In this document: piece by piece, positions 25,401 to 35,206 of the stretch | Layout of the letters: every line of letters begins with the position of its first letter | Position numbering within the stretch: position 1 is the stretch's first letter | Assembly (NCBI GenBank): GCA_914767715.1 | Contig: OU612068.1 | Coordinates: 29,080,001 to 29,144,000 of the forward strand | DNA: 64,000 nt | Reading direction: 5' to 3' | DNA from: Membranipora membranacea | Lineage: Eukaryota; Bryozoa; Gymnolaemata; Cheilostomatida; Membraniporidae | Position numbers and translations under genes: made by a program | The notes under the pieces: model-generated | The model's input: the letters and a program-made list of their open reading frames with translations, nothing else | Databases searched by the model: none | What the model was told of the DNA's origin: nothing

Positions 25401-28400
25401 TATCCTCCTCACTAGCAGATGGATTATTAAAGCCAGTTTATAAACCAGACAGCCAGAAACATAGTGAGGACTCAGTTTCTGTGTGCAGCGGTAGATCTAA
25501 GACTAAGGCTCTTGTAGGATCGGAGCTACAGATAATCAGGTAATCTCAGCTCATAATCAACAAACACACTGAAATTATAAACCTCCTCCAATCTCTTTCT
25601 TGTCTTGGAGGGATTGTGGAGCAAAACTATTACTCATTGTAATATATTTTTAGTCTATTTTGAGAATTTAGGTGTTCTTGAAATGTGCTTGATAATGCCC
25701 AGTTTCAATAGAGGTGTGATGAATTTTTCCTGGAATGTCTTTGAATATTTATTTAATTCTCCAACATTCAGGTGCCTACCACATCTCATCTACAAAAATA
25801 GTTGCATATTCTATCGTTGGTTATTTCATAACTACATGGGCTAGCCATGAATCTCAACCTCTTTTTGCAATATTATTTGTATAAAATGAAGTTTTTGCAA
25901 ACTGATTTGATGATGACATAGCCTATTTTAATGTTTACTTCATACAGCGAGCGTTCCGGAGTGAAGTTACCGCTCACATTTAGTGCACATGCTAATCTGT
26001 TTGATCAGCTGGGAGATAACTTCAGACCTGATATGCTGCCTCCCATTAGTAAACACGCTGCTGAGATTATAGCTGACAGATGGAGGACTGTTAGAGATAA
26101 AGTCATTATATGTGAGTCATCTAATTAAACCTCCCCTCCTCATTCCCTCCTCCCCTCCATCATCTTCCCCCTTGCTAATTCATATACAGATTAATAAGGG
26201 TGGATAGATATGGCTTCATAAAACCAATTATGGTCTTCGACCCACTCGAGCTACCGATGAACATGATTATTGCAAAAAGAAATTGTGAGAATATGTTAGT
26301 CCGAATTATTATAGTTTGATTATATTATGTTTGTATTGCTGGATCAGTTTTAGACGGTGTGCAGTCCAGTGTAAATAAGTCTATGGCGAGGAATATGAGA
26401 GTAGTGGATATACTAAAGGAGGAGAAGAGAAGTGTGGAGAAATCACTCTGTGTATGTAGCCTGTGTAATTTTTATCTTTTATCTAATACTAATACAAATA
26501 GTAATATTAATATGGTGGTTATAGGTGGAGGTTATAGGAGTAGGAGGTGGCTCAGTTGGTTGGAGCGCCGGTCTTCAGCGCGCAAGTGTTGAAGATTGTG
26601 GGTTCGAATCCCACTGTAGTCCAATGACTACTGGGGATTGTTGGACCCCCAGGTGTACTCAGACCTGCCTACAAACTGAGAGCAAATTGGCGCAGACATT
26701 GCGGCCTAGCCCCTAAGGCACCCCTATCTCGCCATCCTTTCTTCGGGATGCGATGAGTGATGAAACCTTGAGATTTTAACGAACATTTTTTTTCCAACCA
26801 ATATTAATACTAATACTAATACTAATCTGTTCTTATCACAATACTAAAATACTGCTTCTAATGCATTTTTAAATTTAACAATTGTTTTGCCATCTCATAA
26901 GTTTGTCATGTTGGATCTGAATTGTCTGTATTAAGAGTTCCAAATGTTCGAGTACATGAATCATGGAACAGGCCTGATTCTCCTCATCACTATCTGATTA
27001 CAGAATAATGAACAGATGCTCCAAGCTATACAAGCTGAGAAAGTGGAACTCGAAGCCAAACTGAAGCGGCTCGAGAATAGTAACAAACACTTGAGTCAGT
27101 GCATGCGTACTCAGAAACTTAAAGAGGTACGAAACATTGTGATAATATGTCACAGTTATTAGCTGTTTTGTTCCTTATGATGAAAATTTTGTGAACTGGT
27201 GTCAATCTTCTTGTGTTTGTTGCATCACATTTTTCTTGAACACAGGCACAACATATATTGATACACATTAAATGGAAGACAATATTTTAGGATGAAAAGT
27301 TTAGTATGGCAATGGAGGATATCGATGGTGTAAGAAAGGATTACCAGAAATGTCAAGCTGAACTCCGGAAGATGTAAGTAGTGGTGCCCAGGGGATATAA
27401 ATGCGGTAGCAGTAGCCACACAGTGGTCTCATTTTTAGTGAGGCACACATTCATCACTACGCCTGCTTGAAGATTAAACTCTACCTGCTATGAAAAGCTT
27501 ACTGCTCTGCTATTGTAGGAATGAACTGCTCTATTGTTCTTATCAAATCATTTGATGAGCATCTTAACCATGAGTGATATTTATATGAGCTGATAATTCT
27601 GCCAGATATGGTGGCAGTTGGTCCGCTGAATACCTGAAGAGTGTAAATTGTACAATGTGACTTGTCTTTACAAAATAGGCACGTAGAATTCACAGCTACA
27701 ATGAATACCAAACAAGAGCTGATCAGTGACATCAAATTACGTCAGCAGCAGTTTGAAAGAGTCGCAAACTTACATAAACATCTGATGGCAAGATTGGAGT
27801 CCTATATGATAAATGTAAGTCACTATGATAATTTCGTTTTTTTTTTCTGGGGGTCAATACATATTTTAAATGAATTAATCAAACTAATATATGACAAGGA
27901 AATAATAAATACAGCCACAGCAGCATATGAGACAAAGGTGAGTGAAAAGTGCAAATAATGTGCTTAACTGTTTGAGCAGCAGCAGACATTGTTTGGGAAA
28001 GGTTCCCAGCAGACGGTAAGTAGCAATGCTTACGTTATAGATTCTTTATAGAGTTTAAATATTTGAAAATTGATTCTAAACAAATATAATAAATCATATC
28101 AAATAGATATTAATATATTGAATAATTATCAAATTCACTCCCTGTAGTCAAATTATTTGGATAGAGTTGATATCACAGCTGTGATTGTAACACAGCTCTA
28201 TGATTTATACTGCTGGTTCCTGAACCTGTCACTTATTTCTACTTGGCTGTGGGATTATAGTGTTAAGGGAGCTTATACCGCTAACATGTATAACATATGT
28301 ACGCAGAATCAGACATTTTATATATTGTGTGACTGAGCTGATCTGTTCTGACCCTGCGTACCCATGTACTAAACGTTTGTTGCATGGTAACCCCCCTCCA

Positions 28401-31400
28401 AGATATCATGGTAGAAGTTTTGAATCGATAACCAAATCTAAGAATATAATTTTTTTAACACAGAACGACATGCTGAAAGGACAGAAGGATGTGAGTGTAA
28501 ATTTACCACAAGGTGAACACGAGAGGAGGTTAAATCATCTCAAGTCTCTGTGTCGAAGTAAACCTATAACTGATGAGCTCAAAAAAGTGAGTATGATGCC
28601 CATCCTGTTGAATGTTCCTGAGTAAATTCACCTGTGCCAGATTAATGGCCTTATATACGACCGCATCACTCGCTGATGAGCCATAGTATGACATCAGTAC
28701 CTGAAGACTGAACCTGAGTATTACACATGTAACTAAAGAATGGTTCTAAATATGTCACCCCTTATACCCCAAAATATTTGTTATTAATATTGATTAATAC
28801 ACATGCACAAAAAAACATACTATACCATACAATATCGGAGCGGAAATACTGTTACTGATATTATGGACATAATGGAGAAAAACTTTTTCATATATCCATA
28901 GCAATGTTTTAAAATATCTAATGCTTTTTATCAGAGCTAAAAATAAACATTGTGGTATTTTTTTTTCTTTTATTGAGAAAAAAAAATTCTATTCATAAAA
29001 AAATAAATACTCTAGTATTTATACGTTTATGATACTATCACAACTACTAAAAAAATGTTTTAGGTCATTTTTTAGTTTATAATGTTGCCTGCTACTTGAG
29101 TTTTTATCTCTCCTCATCACTATTTTAATGGCTGTTGTAGATGACGTCCGCTTTGACTGAACAATTAGGTACCATGAGTTCAGAAAAAGAGAAAGTAGAA
29201 GCTTTTATAAAAAACTACCTCGACCTTCCTGGTGTTAAAAATATTGGTGAGAAACAGCTCCGCATGTATTGGGGTTATATCCCAACATGATAGATGAAAT
29301 GAATGCTATACTCGATTACACAATAGTGCTTACAATGTAAAATCATTACCTATTAATGTGTGAGTTGTGATTTAAGTATTATTTTATATACAATTTGTTG
29401 CCATTTCCCCTCATATGCTTTCACACTGCACTCACTTTCCCCTTGACATTTTCCCCGGTCTATCAACCATCCTAATGTCACCTTCCTTCTGCCCTTTCAT
29501 CAAGTATCCCCCCCCCCTTCGCTCTCATTCCACACCACCCTAACAAGTATCATCCTCATGTTCCCATCTTCTATTTTAGGATATCACCCATCCCAGTATT
29601 GCCTACACTCTCACAACATCTATCTGACTTCTGTTGAGACTTCTCAGCAAGGTAGCCATTCATAGGTTATCATGATGGTTTCTGTATTCTGTAGATACAT
29701 GTATATATAATTGTATAATGTTTAAAATGTATTTATTGTATGTATGTATGTATAGAGATGATGCGGAGCCAGCCTGTCTGGAGAGATTTTGATACAGAGA
29801 AGAACAAAAAACTCCTCTCTACGATGTCTGAGCTGAGCAAACAGATCGAGGAGCAAGTTAAAAACATCGCTAACAAATTACACAGTGTAGGGTACAAATC
29901 ACTGGAGGACAACGGCAATAAGTTAACAGAGAAGCTCAGTGTGTAAGTTATCATCTCCTCACTCAAACATCTATTGTGTCTGCAATATAATCAATCATCT
30001 GCAGGAGATGATATAGGCACATAAGACTTGAATTGTACAGCCGCGTAAAATTTTTGGTTACCATTTTTTAATAATGCCTTCCCTAGTGCACATCTCATGC
30101 TCATAATGATTATATGTATGTTTGCCTAGGTATGTGTTTGTGTATGGTATTTTCTCTACTTATTGAATAAGTTAATGTTATCTAATTTCTGTTGTGTTAG
30201 AACTGGTGAGACCTCACCCAGGCTCGACAGTGAGTGCCCAGCTGAGAATGCCAGCGGGAGGCTCACCTCGTACCTCACATCTACTGACATCAAGAAGGAA
30301 TTACTCGATGAGACAGCCAGGATTATATCCACCGGAGCCACCGCGTGCACAGCAGAGCGTGACAGGGCCGCTGATAGACTGAGATTACCTTCTGTTGCAG
30401 AGAGGAGGCTCAGGCCCCCTACCGTACAAGGTACTCAGACTAGCTTCAATGTGGATAGCTCATACAATAACCTGTAATTCATTTCATTTGTTTATTATAC
30501 AAAAAAGTTAATCGCAAAAGCTCAGATGACTGTCTACAATTTTCTAACATACTTATTGACTTGAAGTACATTGTAGTATTTATGATTTCTCTGCTACAGG
30601 TACTTCGTGTGTTAAAACAAAACCAGAGATATTTTGGCAGAGAGAGAAATCAGTTATATCGGATCATTGGAGATGGCAGCCTCCCGTTAGCCTCACAGAG
30701 GTAAAGTTTAACAGTCGCTCTCTTTAGTCTCAGTCCGTCAGTAAATGGCTGGTCTGCCAATGCAGTAGAGAGTGTCATCTAACAAGTGTAGTGATTGCCA
30801 TACATGCCTCAACTGCTGTGATGTATTTGTGAAAAGTGATGTTAATTTGATCTCCTTTCGGCTCATTCTGATTTTGCTCATATTTAATGTTAAAGATCGC
30901 TTTACGGTAGACCCGATAACAAGACCCATTACATTTATTATGAACATCTAACACAGATAGATTTGATTATCAAGTATGTTTGAGATTTTTAGTATGTTCT
31001 GGTATATAATATTGTGGTACATAACATCAAGATTTTCAAATTTATACGAGAAAACTATTAATGTGAAAAGTTTGTTTTGTACTGCATCATAAAGAATAGT
31101 TGTAGTCACTTTTTAGCTGTAAACGAATGATGTGCTACAACTATAATAATTTTATTTTTACCTTTTATTTCTAGTCATTTATTGATGAAATTAATGCCAA
31201 ATGGGCAGAGCTCGATTACCGAACGGGGACGAAGTGAGTATATGAAATGAAAAATAATCATATATTATGATTTAAGGGTGGTAGCAGACACCAGGGGATA
31301 TCGCAGTAATATATACTGCTTAGTGCCTATGAGTAGACACAATAGATATAAAAAACAGTACTGTTTTTTATATCTATGGTAGAACCCAACATTGTGTTGA

Positions 31401-32067
31401 TAGGATAATTCTGCCTTCATTTAGTCAATGATTATGCCACATTTAACGCCTTTAGCAGAGCAGTGTCATTGAAAAACATTCAGTAACAGAGGAAGTTTGG
31501 GCAGCATACTATAATCATACGTTTATGACTCTAATGGTACAAATAAATGAATTAGAAAGTAGTGGGAGTTGTGCCTTCACGTAATAAAAGATCCTCTTAC
31601 AAAGTTTATTTTTGTTCAACAACAAGCATGTGTTGGAGAGTTTAGGGGCTTGGGTGTAGTGTTGGAGGGTAAAGAGGCAGGGAAGGGATGCAGTTTTATG
31701 ACCATATTTAAAGCTGTGAAGCAGTGTTCCAACATACTGCAATTAATATTGTGTCCACTTAATTTAGTTTTGTTGTGACCGAATTTTATTTTATTTTTCT
31801 CTTTCCAGACATGATGAGGTTAAGGGACCAAAACACCAGAATCGACTGAAGGCTGTTAGGGGTTACTGTATAGATGATAAGAGTACCCCTCTTCCTATGT
31901 GTACATCACCATTGAAGGCAAAAACTCCATTAAGAGCAAAGAAGAATTCTCATTATAAGACAGCGGAGTTTGAGTATGATGCTAGCGGCATACCGAGACT
32001 TATAGAAAGCAGAGCTAAAAGAGAGAAGCCAAACATCATGTACCGCAGTGTAGACTTTGTTGATTAA
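11153..32067 (+). CDS. Large coiled-coil protein, 43 coding exons, about 1,903 residues
   Basis: I traced 43 exons that keep codon phase across every junction, from ATG 11,153 to TAA 32,065-32,067; details are in the three exon-block entries. Layout: basic N-terminus (about 1-90), helical coiled-coil-like regions (about 95-480 and 595-730), a long low-complexity Pro/Ser/Thr-rich middle (about 750-1,330), a second helical region (about 1,335-1,690) and a basic C-terminus. There is no signal peptide or membrane segment, so it is likely cytoplasmic and structural. The order 'coiled coil, Lys-rich linker, coiled coil' in the first 650 residues recalls vertebrate CCDC7, but I do not claim orthology. 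A ciliary or centrosomal role is a guess. All introns are GT-AG except one GC-AG (after exon 23). Introns carry SINE-like and hAT insertions. Confidence 0.85.
12236..12340 (-). mobile_element. tRNA-related SINE-like copy in intron 3 of the coiled-coil gene
   Basis: On the minus strand it reads GGATGGTGAGATGGC, then TGGCACCATTGG (A-box-like), GGTTGGAGTCC (10 of 11 to a pol III B box), then GGGGAGCTTTCA. The same first and last blocks, at similar spacing, occur in the copy at 50,591-50,738. The element is diverged and its ends are not clear. Confidence 0.45.
15516..16159 (+). mobile_element. hAT transposon deletion derivative with intact ends
   Basis: The ends are CAGTGGTGCTCAAATG and its imperfect inverse (CAGGCTTGCTCAAATG read from the other side, 13 of 16 identical). 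The 8-base target duplication ACTTAGCC is perfect at 15,508-15,515 and 16,160-16,167, a hallmark of the hAT superfamily. The interior keeps only the C-terminal dimerisation region of the transposase, from about FPVLTALALRVLTIF through CESIFSKMNFIK to RLTDEHLNDLIRVV, ending with a stop at 15,863-15,865. BED-finger and catalytic regions are missing. It lies in intron 10 of the coiled-coil gene, same orientation. Confidence 0.9.
16850..16962. repeat. Degenerate tandem repeat of ATGAGATACCCTGACAT
   Basis: Five imperfect copies of a unit of about 25-30 bases, each containing ...TACCCTGACAT or AAGCCTGACAT, lie in the intron just upstream of exon 12 of the coiled-coil gene. Confidence 0.75.
19840..26451 (+). 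CDS. Coiled-coil gene, exons 20-32 (disordered middle, residues about 754-1,422)
   Basis: Exons: 19840-20012, 20357-20426, 20599-20765, 21029-21138, 21463-21565, 22306-22661, 23082-23196, 23332-23430, 24476-24613, 24895-25019, 25259-25539, 25948-26111, 26348-26451. Exons 20-30 encode Ser/Pro/Tyr/Glu-rich sequence with little predicted order. Exon 26 has short Tyr-Ala-x-Pro repeats (HYAIPAHPYAPPGHHYANP). Exon 23 ends AAG followed by GCAAGT, a GC-AG intron and the only choice here that keeps phase with exon 24. Order resumes in exon 31 (LFDQLGDNFRPDMLPPISKH). Confidence 0.8.
21355..21419. repeat. 13-base tandem repeat, 5 copies
   Basis: The unit AGGACCTGCCCTC is repeated five times with one substitution (fourth copy AGGTCC). 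It lies in the GC-AG intron between exons 23 and 24 of the coiled-coil gene. Confidence 0.9.
23719..23750. repeat. (TAGGC)n pentamer microsatellite
   Basis: About six uninterrupted TAGGC units are followed by degenerate TTAGGTCTAGGC. It lies in the intron between exons 27 and 28 of the coiled-coil gene. It resembles the TTAGGC telomere unit of nematodes but has a 5-base period, so it is a simple repeat. Confidence 0.85.
26532..26795 (+). mobile_element. tRNA-derived SINE in intron 32 of the coiled-coil gene
   Basis: The head contains a perfect pol III A box (TGGCTCAGTTGG) and a perfect B box (GGTTCGAATCC), about 55 bases apart. An unrelated body of about 180 bases follows, ending in an AACGAACATTTTTTTT tail. 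A functional tRNA is unlikely because the bases flanking the A box do not pair with those after the B box. AATATTAATA occurs on both sides (26,503-26,512 and 26,800-26,809) but sits in low-complexity sequence, so it is weak as a target duplication. Confidence 0.8.
27004..32067 (+). CDS. Coiled-coil gene, exons 33-43 (residues about 1,423-1,903)
   Basis: Exons: 27004-27126, 27291-27373, 27679-27814, about 27977-28015, 28464-28586, 29141-29246, 29756-29942, 30201-30430, 30600-30700, 31175-31233, 31809-32067. Exons 33-35 continue a coiled coil (AIQAEKVELEAKLKRLENSN). Exon 36 is a 39-base (or 36/33-base) microexon behind a GAGCAGCAGCAG acceptor run, so its exact start is ambiguous by multiples of 3. 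Exon 39 is again helical (LLSTMSELSKQIEEQVKNIA). The last exon ends KPNIMYRSVDFVD then TAA. Confidence 0.85.
31342..31377. repeat. Perfect 36-base palindrome
   Basis: ATAGATATAAAAAACAGT is followed with no spacer by its exact reverse complement. It lies in the intron between the last two exons of the coiled-coil gene and could form a cruciform or RNA hairpin. Confidence 0.9.
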
Positions 32068-32330
32068 ACTGGTATGGAGAAAGACTGCTTGGTGCTCATA
32101 TGATTTTGGTGAGATCAGATATAAGGCTACGATAACTTGCCATAGTCAGCTTGATCGACATTCTAGTCAGGATTTATATGATCCATGCCTCGCCAGTGCA
32201 TCAAATCGGTTCGGTACAGATTTAAGATGAAGTGTTTTATGATTTTCTTTTATGGTACTAGTGCTACTTATTATAATTTTATTTATTTATTCAAGTTATT
32301 TATTGTTTTTTTCATTCATTTTGACAAAAT

Positions 32331-32336
32331 AATAAA
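32331..32336 (+). promoter_or_regulatory. Candidate polyadenylation signal (AATAAA), coiled-coil gene
   Basis: AATAAA lies about 264 bases after the stop codon, in an AT-rich 3' region and before the SDR gene's ATG 320 bases further on. Confidence 0.5.
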
Positions 32337-32653
32337 CTTTGCGCAGAGAGAAATACTAAGTACAATGTTATTGAAGTCGCATCGTTTTACAGAAGATGTG
32401 GAAAATACATCAGCAAACTGGTAGCTCTTGTATCAATGAAATGTTGATATGTTATCAATCAGTGACCCTCTGGATGACTTATCTAAGCAATGACACCTCA
32501 TATTTACATAAATTAGCAAGTTTGTTGATAACCTTATAACCTAATGATAGTTTGAGGTTTTGATGAGCAATAGGACCGGTCAGTTTGTATTAAATTCAGC
32601 AGTGATATAGCGGGTTTGTAACCAGGCAGATAAATTATATCACACTGCTCACT

Positions 32654-34497
32654 ATGGCCTCAGCAGAGTTTAACAGTCATCGTACATACCCTGACCTAGA
32701 TAGGGATCATACCAAGCACAGATTCGATGGCACCGTTGTTCTAGTAACTGGTGGCTGCTCCGGGATTGGCCGATCAGCTGTAGAGAGATTCGCTAATGAT
32801 GGAGCTTATGTATATGCACTGGATATCAGGTTAGTTAGATGGATATGACGTGCTATATGTATATGTCTCAGATGCTTGTGTCACCCAGGATGTTATTATA
32901 TACTCCCAAAACTGACAGGATGACTTGATTCCAAAAATTAAGACTGGAAGAATTTTACGTAGTTATATACCTACAAATACTACACAATTGTGAACTGTCT
33001 TTGACGGATTTACCAATAAACTGCTATCTTAACTCCCATGATGCAATGGTAACTACTTTACCTTGTTACAGAGTGCAGGGAGAGGAGGAGTTGAGGTCAC
33101 AGTTTGGTGATAAGGTCTCATGTGTGCAGGTAGACGTGTCAGACATTGACGTATGTAAAACTGTAACAGCTCAGATCGCGGCCAAACATGACAACACCAT
33201 CAACACACTGTTCAACTGTGCTGCTTTCTTTGGCAGTAAAGGTTAGGTATGCTTCTGTTATGTGTAATGAGGTGTTTTACGCATTATTGAAAGTTTCCCT
33301 CATTCAAAAAATATACAGACTGCAGAGTAGAGTACTAATCCTCATGCCTTTTGCAGAATGCTATCATTATCACTTTTTCACATTTACAGGATTGGATGCG
33401 GAAAAGGATGACTGGATGAAAAGTTTTGAGGTCAATGTAGTTGGCTATTCAAACATGGTGCAGGCAGTAGAACCATACATGGACAAAGGTTAGATCAACA
33501 ACTATCTCATGCACCTGTCTAAACTATATAAACACAAACTGTATAAACACAAATATGTGTGAGTACTTGAAACTGTGCTAGTTTCTAATAATATTTCAAA
33601 AATACCCAAATGGGGATTTAAAAATTGGCAGCACCATTTTTATCGATGTGACAGTCTTCTTATATGGATTTTATATTAATCCACTGATAAATATCTTACT
33701 ACCACCCATATAGTTGGAACTGAATATATATTTTATCTAGATTCGACTTTCCTTTGGAAAGTACAATTACATTATAAACATAGTGACGTGATCAACAGGG
33801 AAACACTTTTTCAAATTTTGCCAGGGAAGAACTGCAGTATTATAAATACAGCCAGTATATCGGGACACATTGGCCAGGTGCACAGATGGACTTATTCTAG
33901 TACTAAGGGAGCCATATTGTCTCTGACCAGGTGCATGGCTGTGGACCTGAGAGAGAAAGAGATACGCGTCAATTCAGTCAGCCCTGGTTGGGTCTGGACA
34001 CCAGAGGTGAGTTATGATATATCCATGTCAACTGTGGTAGCTGTTAGTTTTATGACCATATTCCCTCATAAAAGAGAAAAAACTGAAATCTATGGCATAA
34101 TGATGAATAAGTGAGCTACTGCACAGCAAGAAAATAAATGCGGTTGTGTATCTTTACGGTACCCCCTCACAATGCCGCTCTACAGCATACACCATTGAGT
34201 AACCCGTTAACAGTGCCCCATTTTACAGTATCCCCTTTCCATGTTATTGTGTTGTGATTGCAGGTGGGGAAAGCTTGTGATAACAATCGAGAGGAAGGAG
34301 AAGCAAAGTGGGGACGATTCTTCATGAGGGGTAAACTATCCGAAGTAGAGCACATAGCATCTGTTGTGGCTTTCTTGGCTAGTAAAGATGCTATCTACAT
34401 TAATGGTACTGATATTATGGTTGATGACGGATACCTGGCTATGGGACCTGAACAAAAGGGAGAGTGGTCATCATTCGCTGGAACTAAAAACAGCTGA
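32654..34497 (+). CDS. Short-chain dehydrogenase/reductase (classical SDR), about 286 residues
   Basis: Five exons keep phase: 32654-32829, 33072-33241, 33390-33488, 33825-34006, 34264-34497 (TGA). The protein is a complete classical SDR: beta strand plus cofactor loop VVLVTGGCSGIGRSA (TGxxxGIG), acidic end of strand 2 (ALDIR), VDVSD adenine-binding block, NCAAFFG in place of NNAG, helix-4 Asn (NVVGYS), catalytic Ser in NTASISG, and YSSTK with catalytic Tyr and Lys. It ends ...YINGTDIMVDDGYLAMGP, the normal SDR C-terminus. LDIR suggests NAD over NADP (inference). No signal peptide or membrane helix, so probably cytosolic. The substrate cannot be predicted. It starts 590 bases after the coiled-coil gene, same strand. 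Confidence 0.93.
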
Positions 34498-34618
34498 TCA
34501 TACTTTGGACTGGATGTTTTGTTATATGATGCATGTAGCCAACACGAGGTATAAGACACTGGGATATTTATTACCATACATGGTAGCATTAGCAGAAAAA
34601 TTGTAATTAGTACATCAA

Positions 34619-34624
34619 AATAAA
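34619..34624 (+). promoter_or_regulatory. Candidate polyadenylation signal (AATAAA), SDR gene
   Basis: AATAAA lies about 122 bases after the SDR stop codon, the right distance for 3' end formation. Confidence 0.55.
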
Positions 34625-35206
34625 TTCATCTAGTAGAAGTAGTAGCACAATTTGTTGGGTTTATAAATATTAGGAATCTTTATCAAAAACATAAATTACA
34701 CACAATACCACAATAATCTTGGGACACATATGAGAAAAGCGTTGGCATTTACCACATATAACGTTGCATAAAGGTAGGTTTTGTCATCAATAGCCAAAAT
34801 GAGCAATACATAGAGATCAAAAATTATATAGAAAAACTCTGGGAAACTAAAGAGTACGCAGCACCATGATGATAACGAGCATATGAAGGCCATCAGATTC
34901 CACGTATATGGCTTTATAGAGGAAAGATAGATGAAAGAATTGATATGATAATGTCTTTCAAACTGAGGTCTGATGTAAAGCTCTGAAGACGGTCAAAGCA
35001 TATAGCAGGGATGTACATAAACAAAATTGAAATGGAATGCAATTTTCAAAGACAAAATTAGATAGATAAGATTACTGTGCTGTATATGGAGATTCTCCAC
35101 AAGACCAATCATTACTGACATGCAAAAGAGTCTTTTGCACACGGTCATTAACGATTTGTCTTCTAGGGCAACCCCACATTTTACAAATTTGATACACATG
35201 TTCAGA

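Noticed and set aside
26532-26612. Functional tRNA gene
   Set aside because: A and B boxes are present, but the acceptor stem does not pair and a SINE-like body and tail follow.
27915-27937. 23-base exon candidate with acceptor ATACAG and donor GTGAGT in the coiled-coil gene
   Set aside because: Including it breaks the reading frame with the next exon. Skipping it restores phase. It may be a rare cryptic exon.
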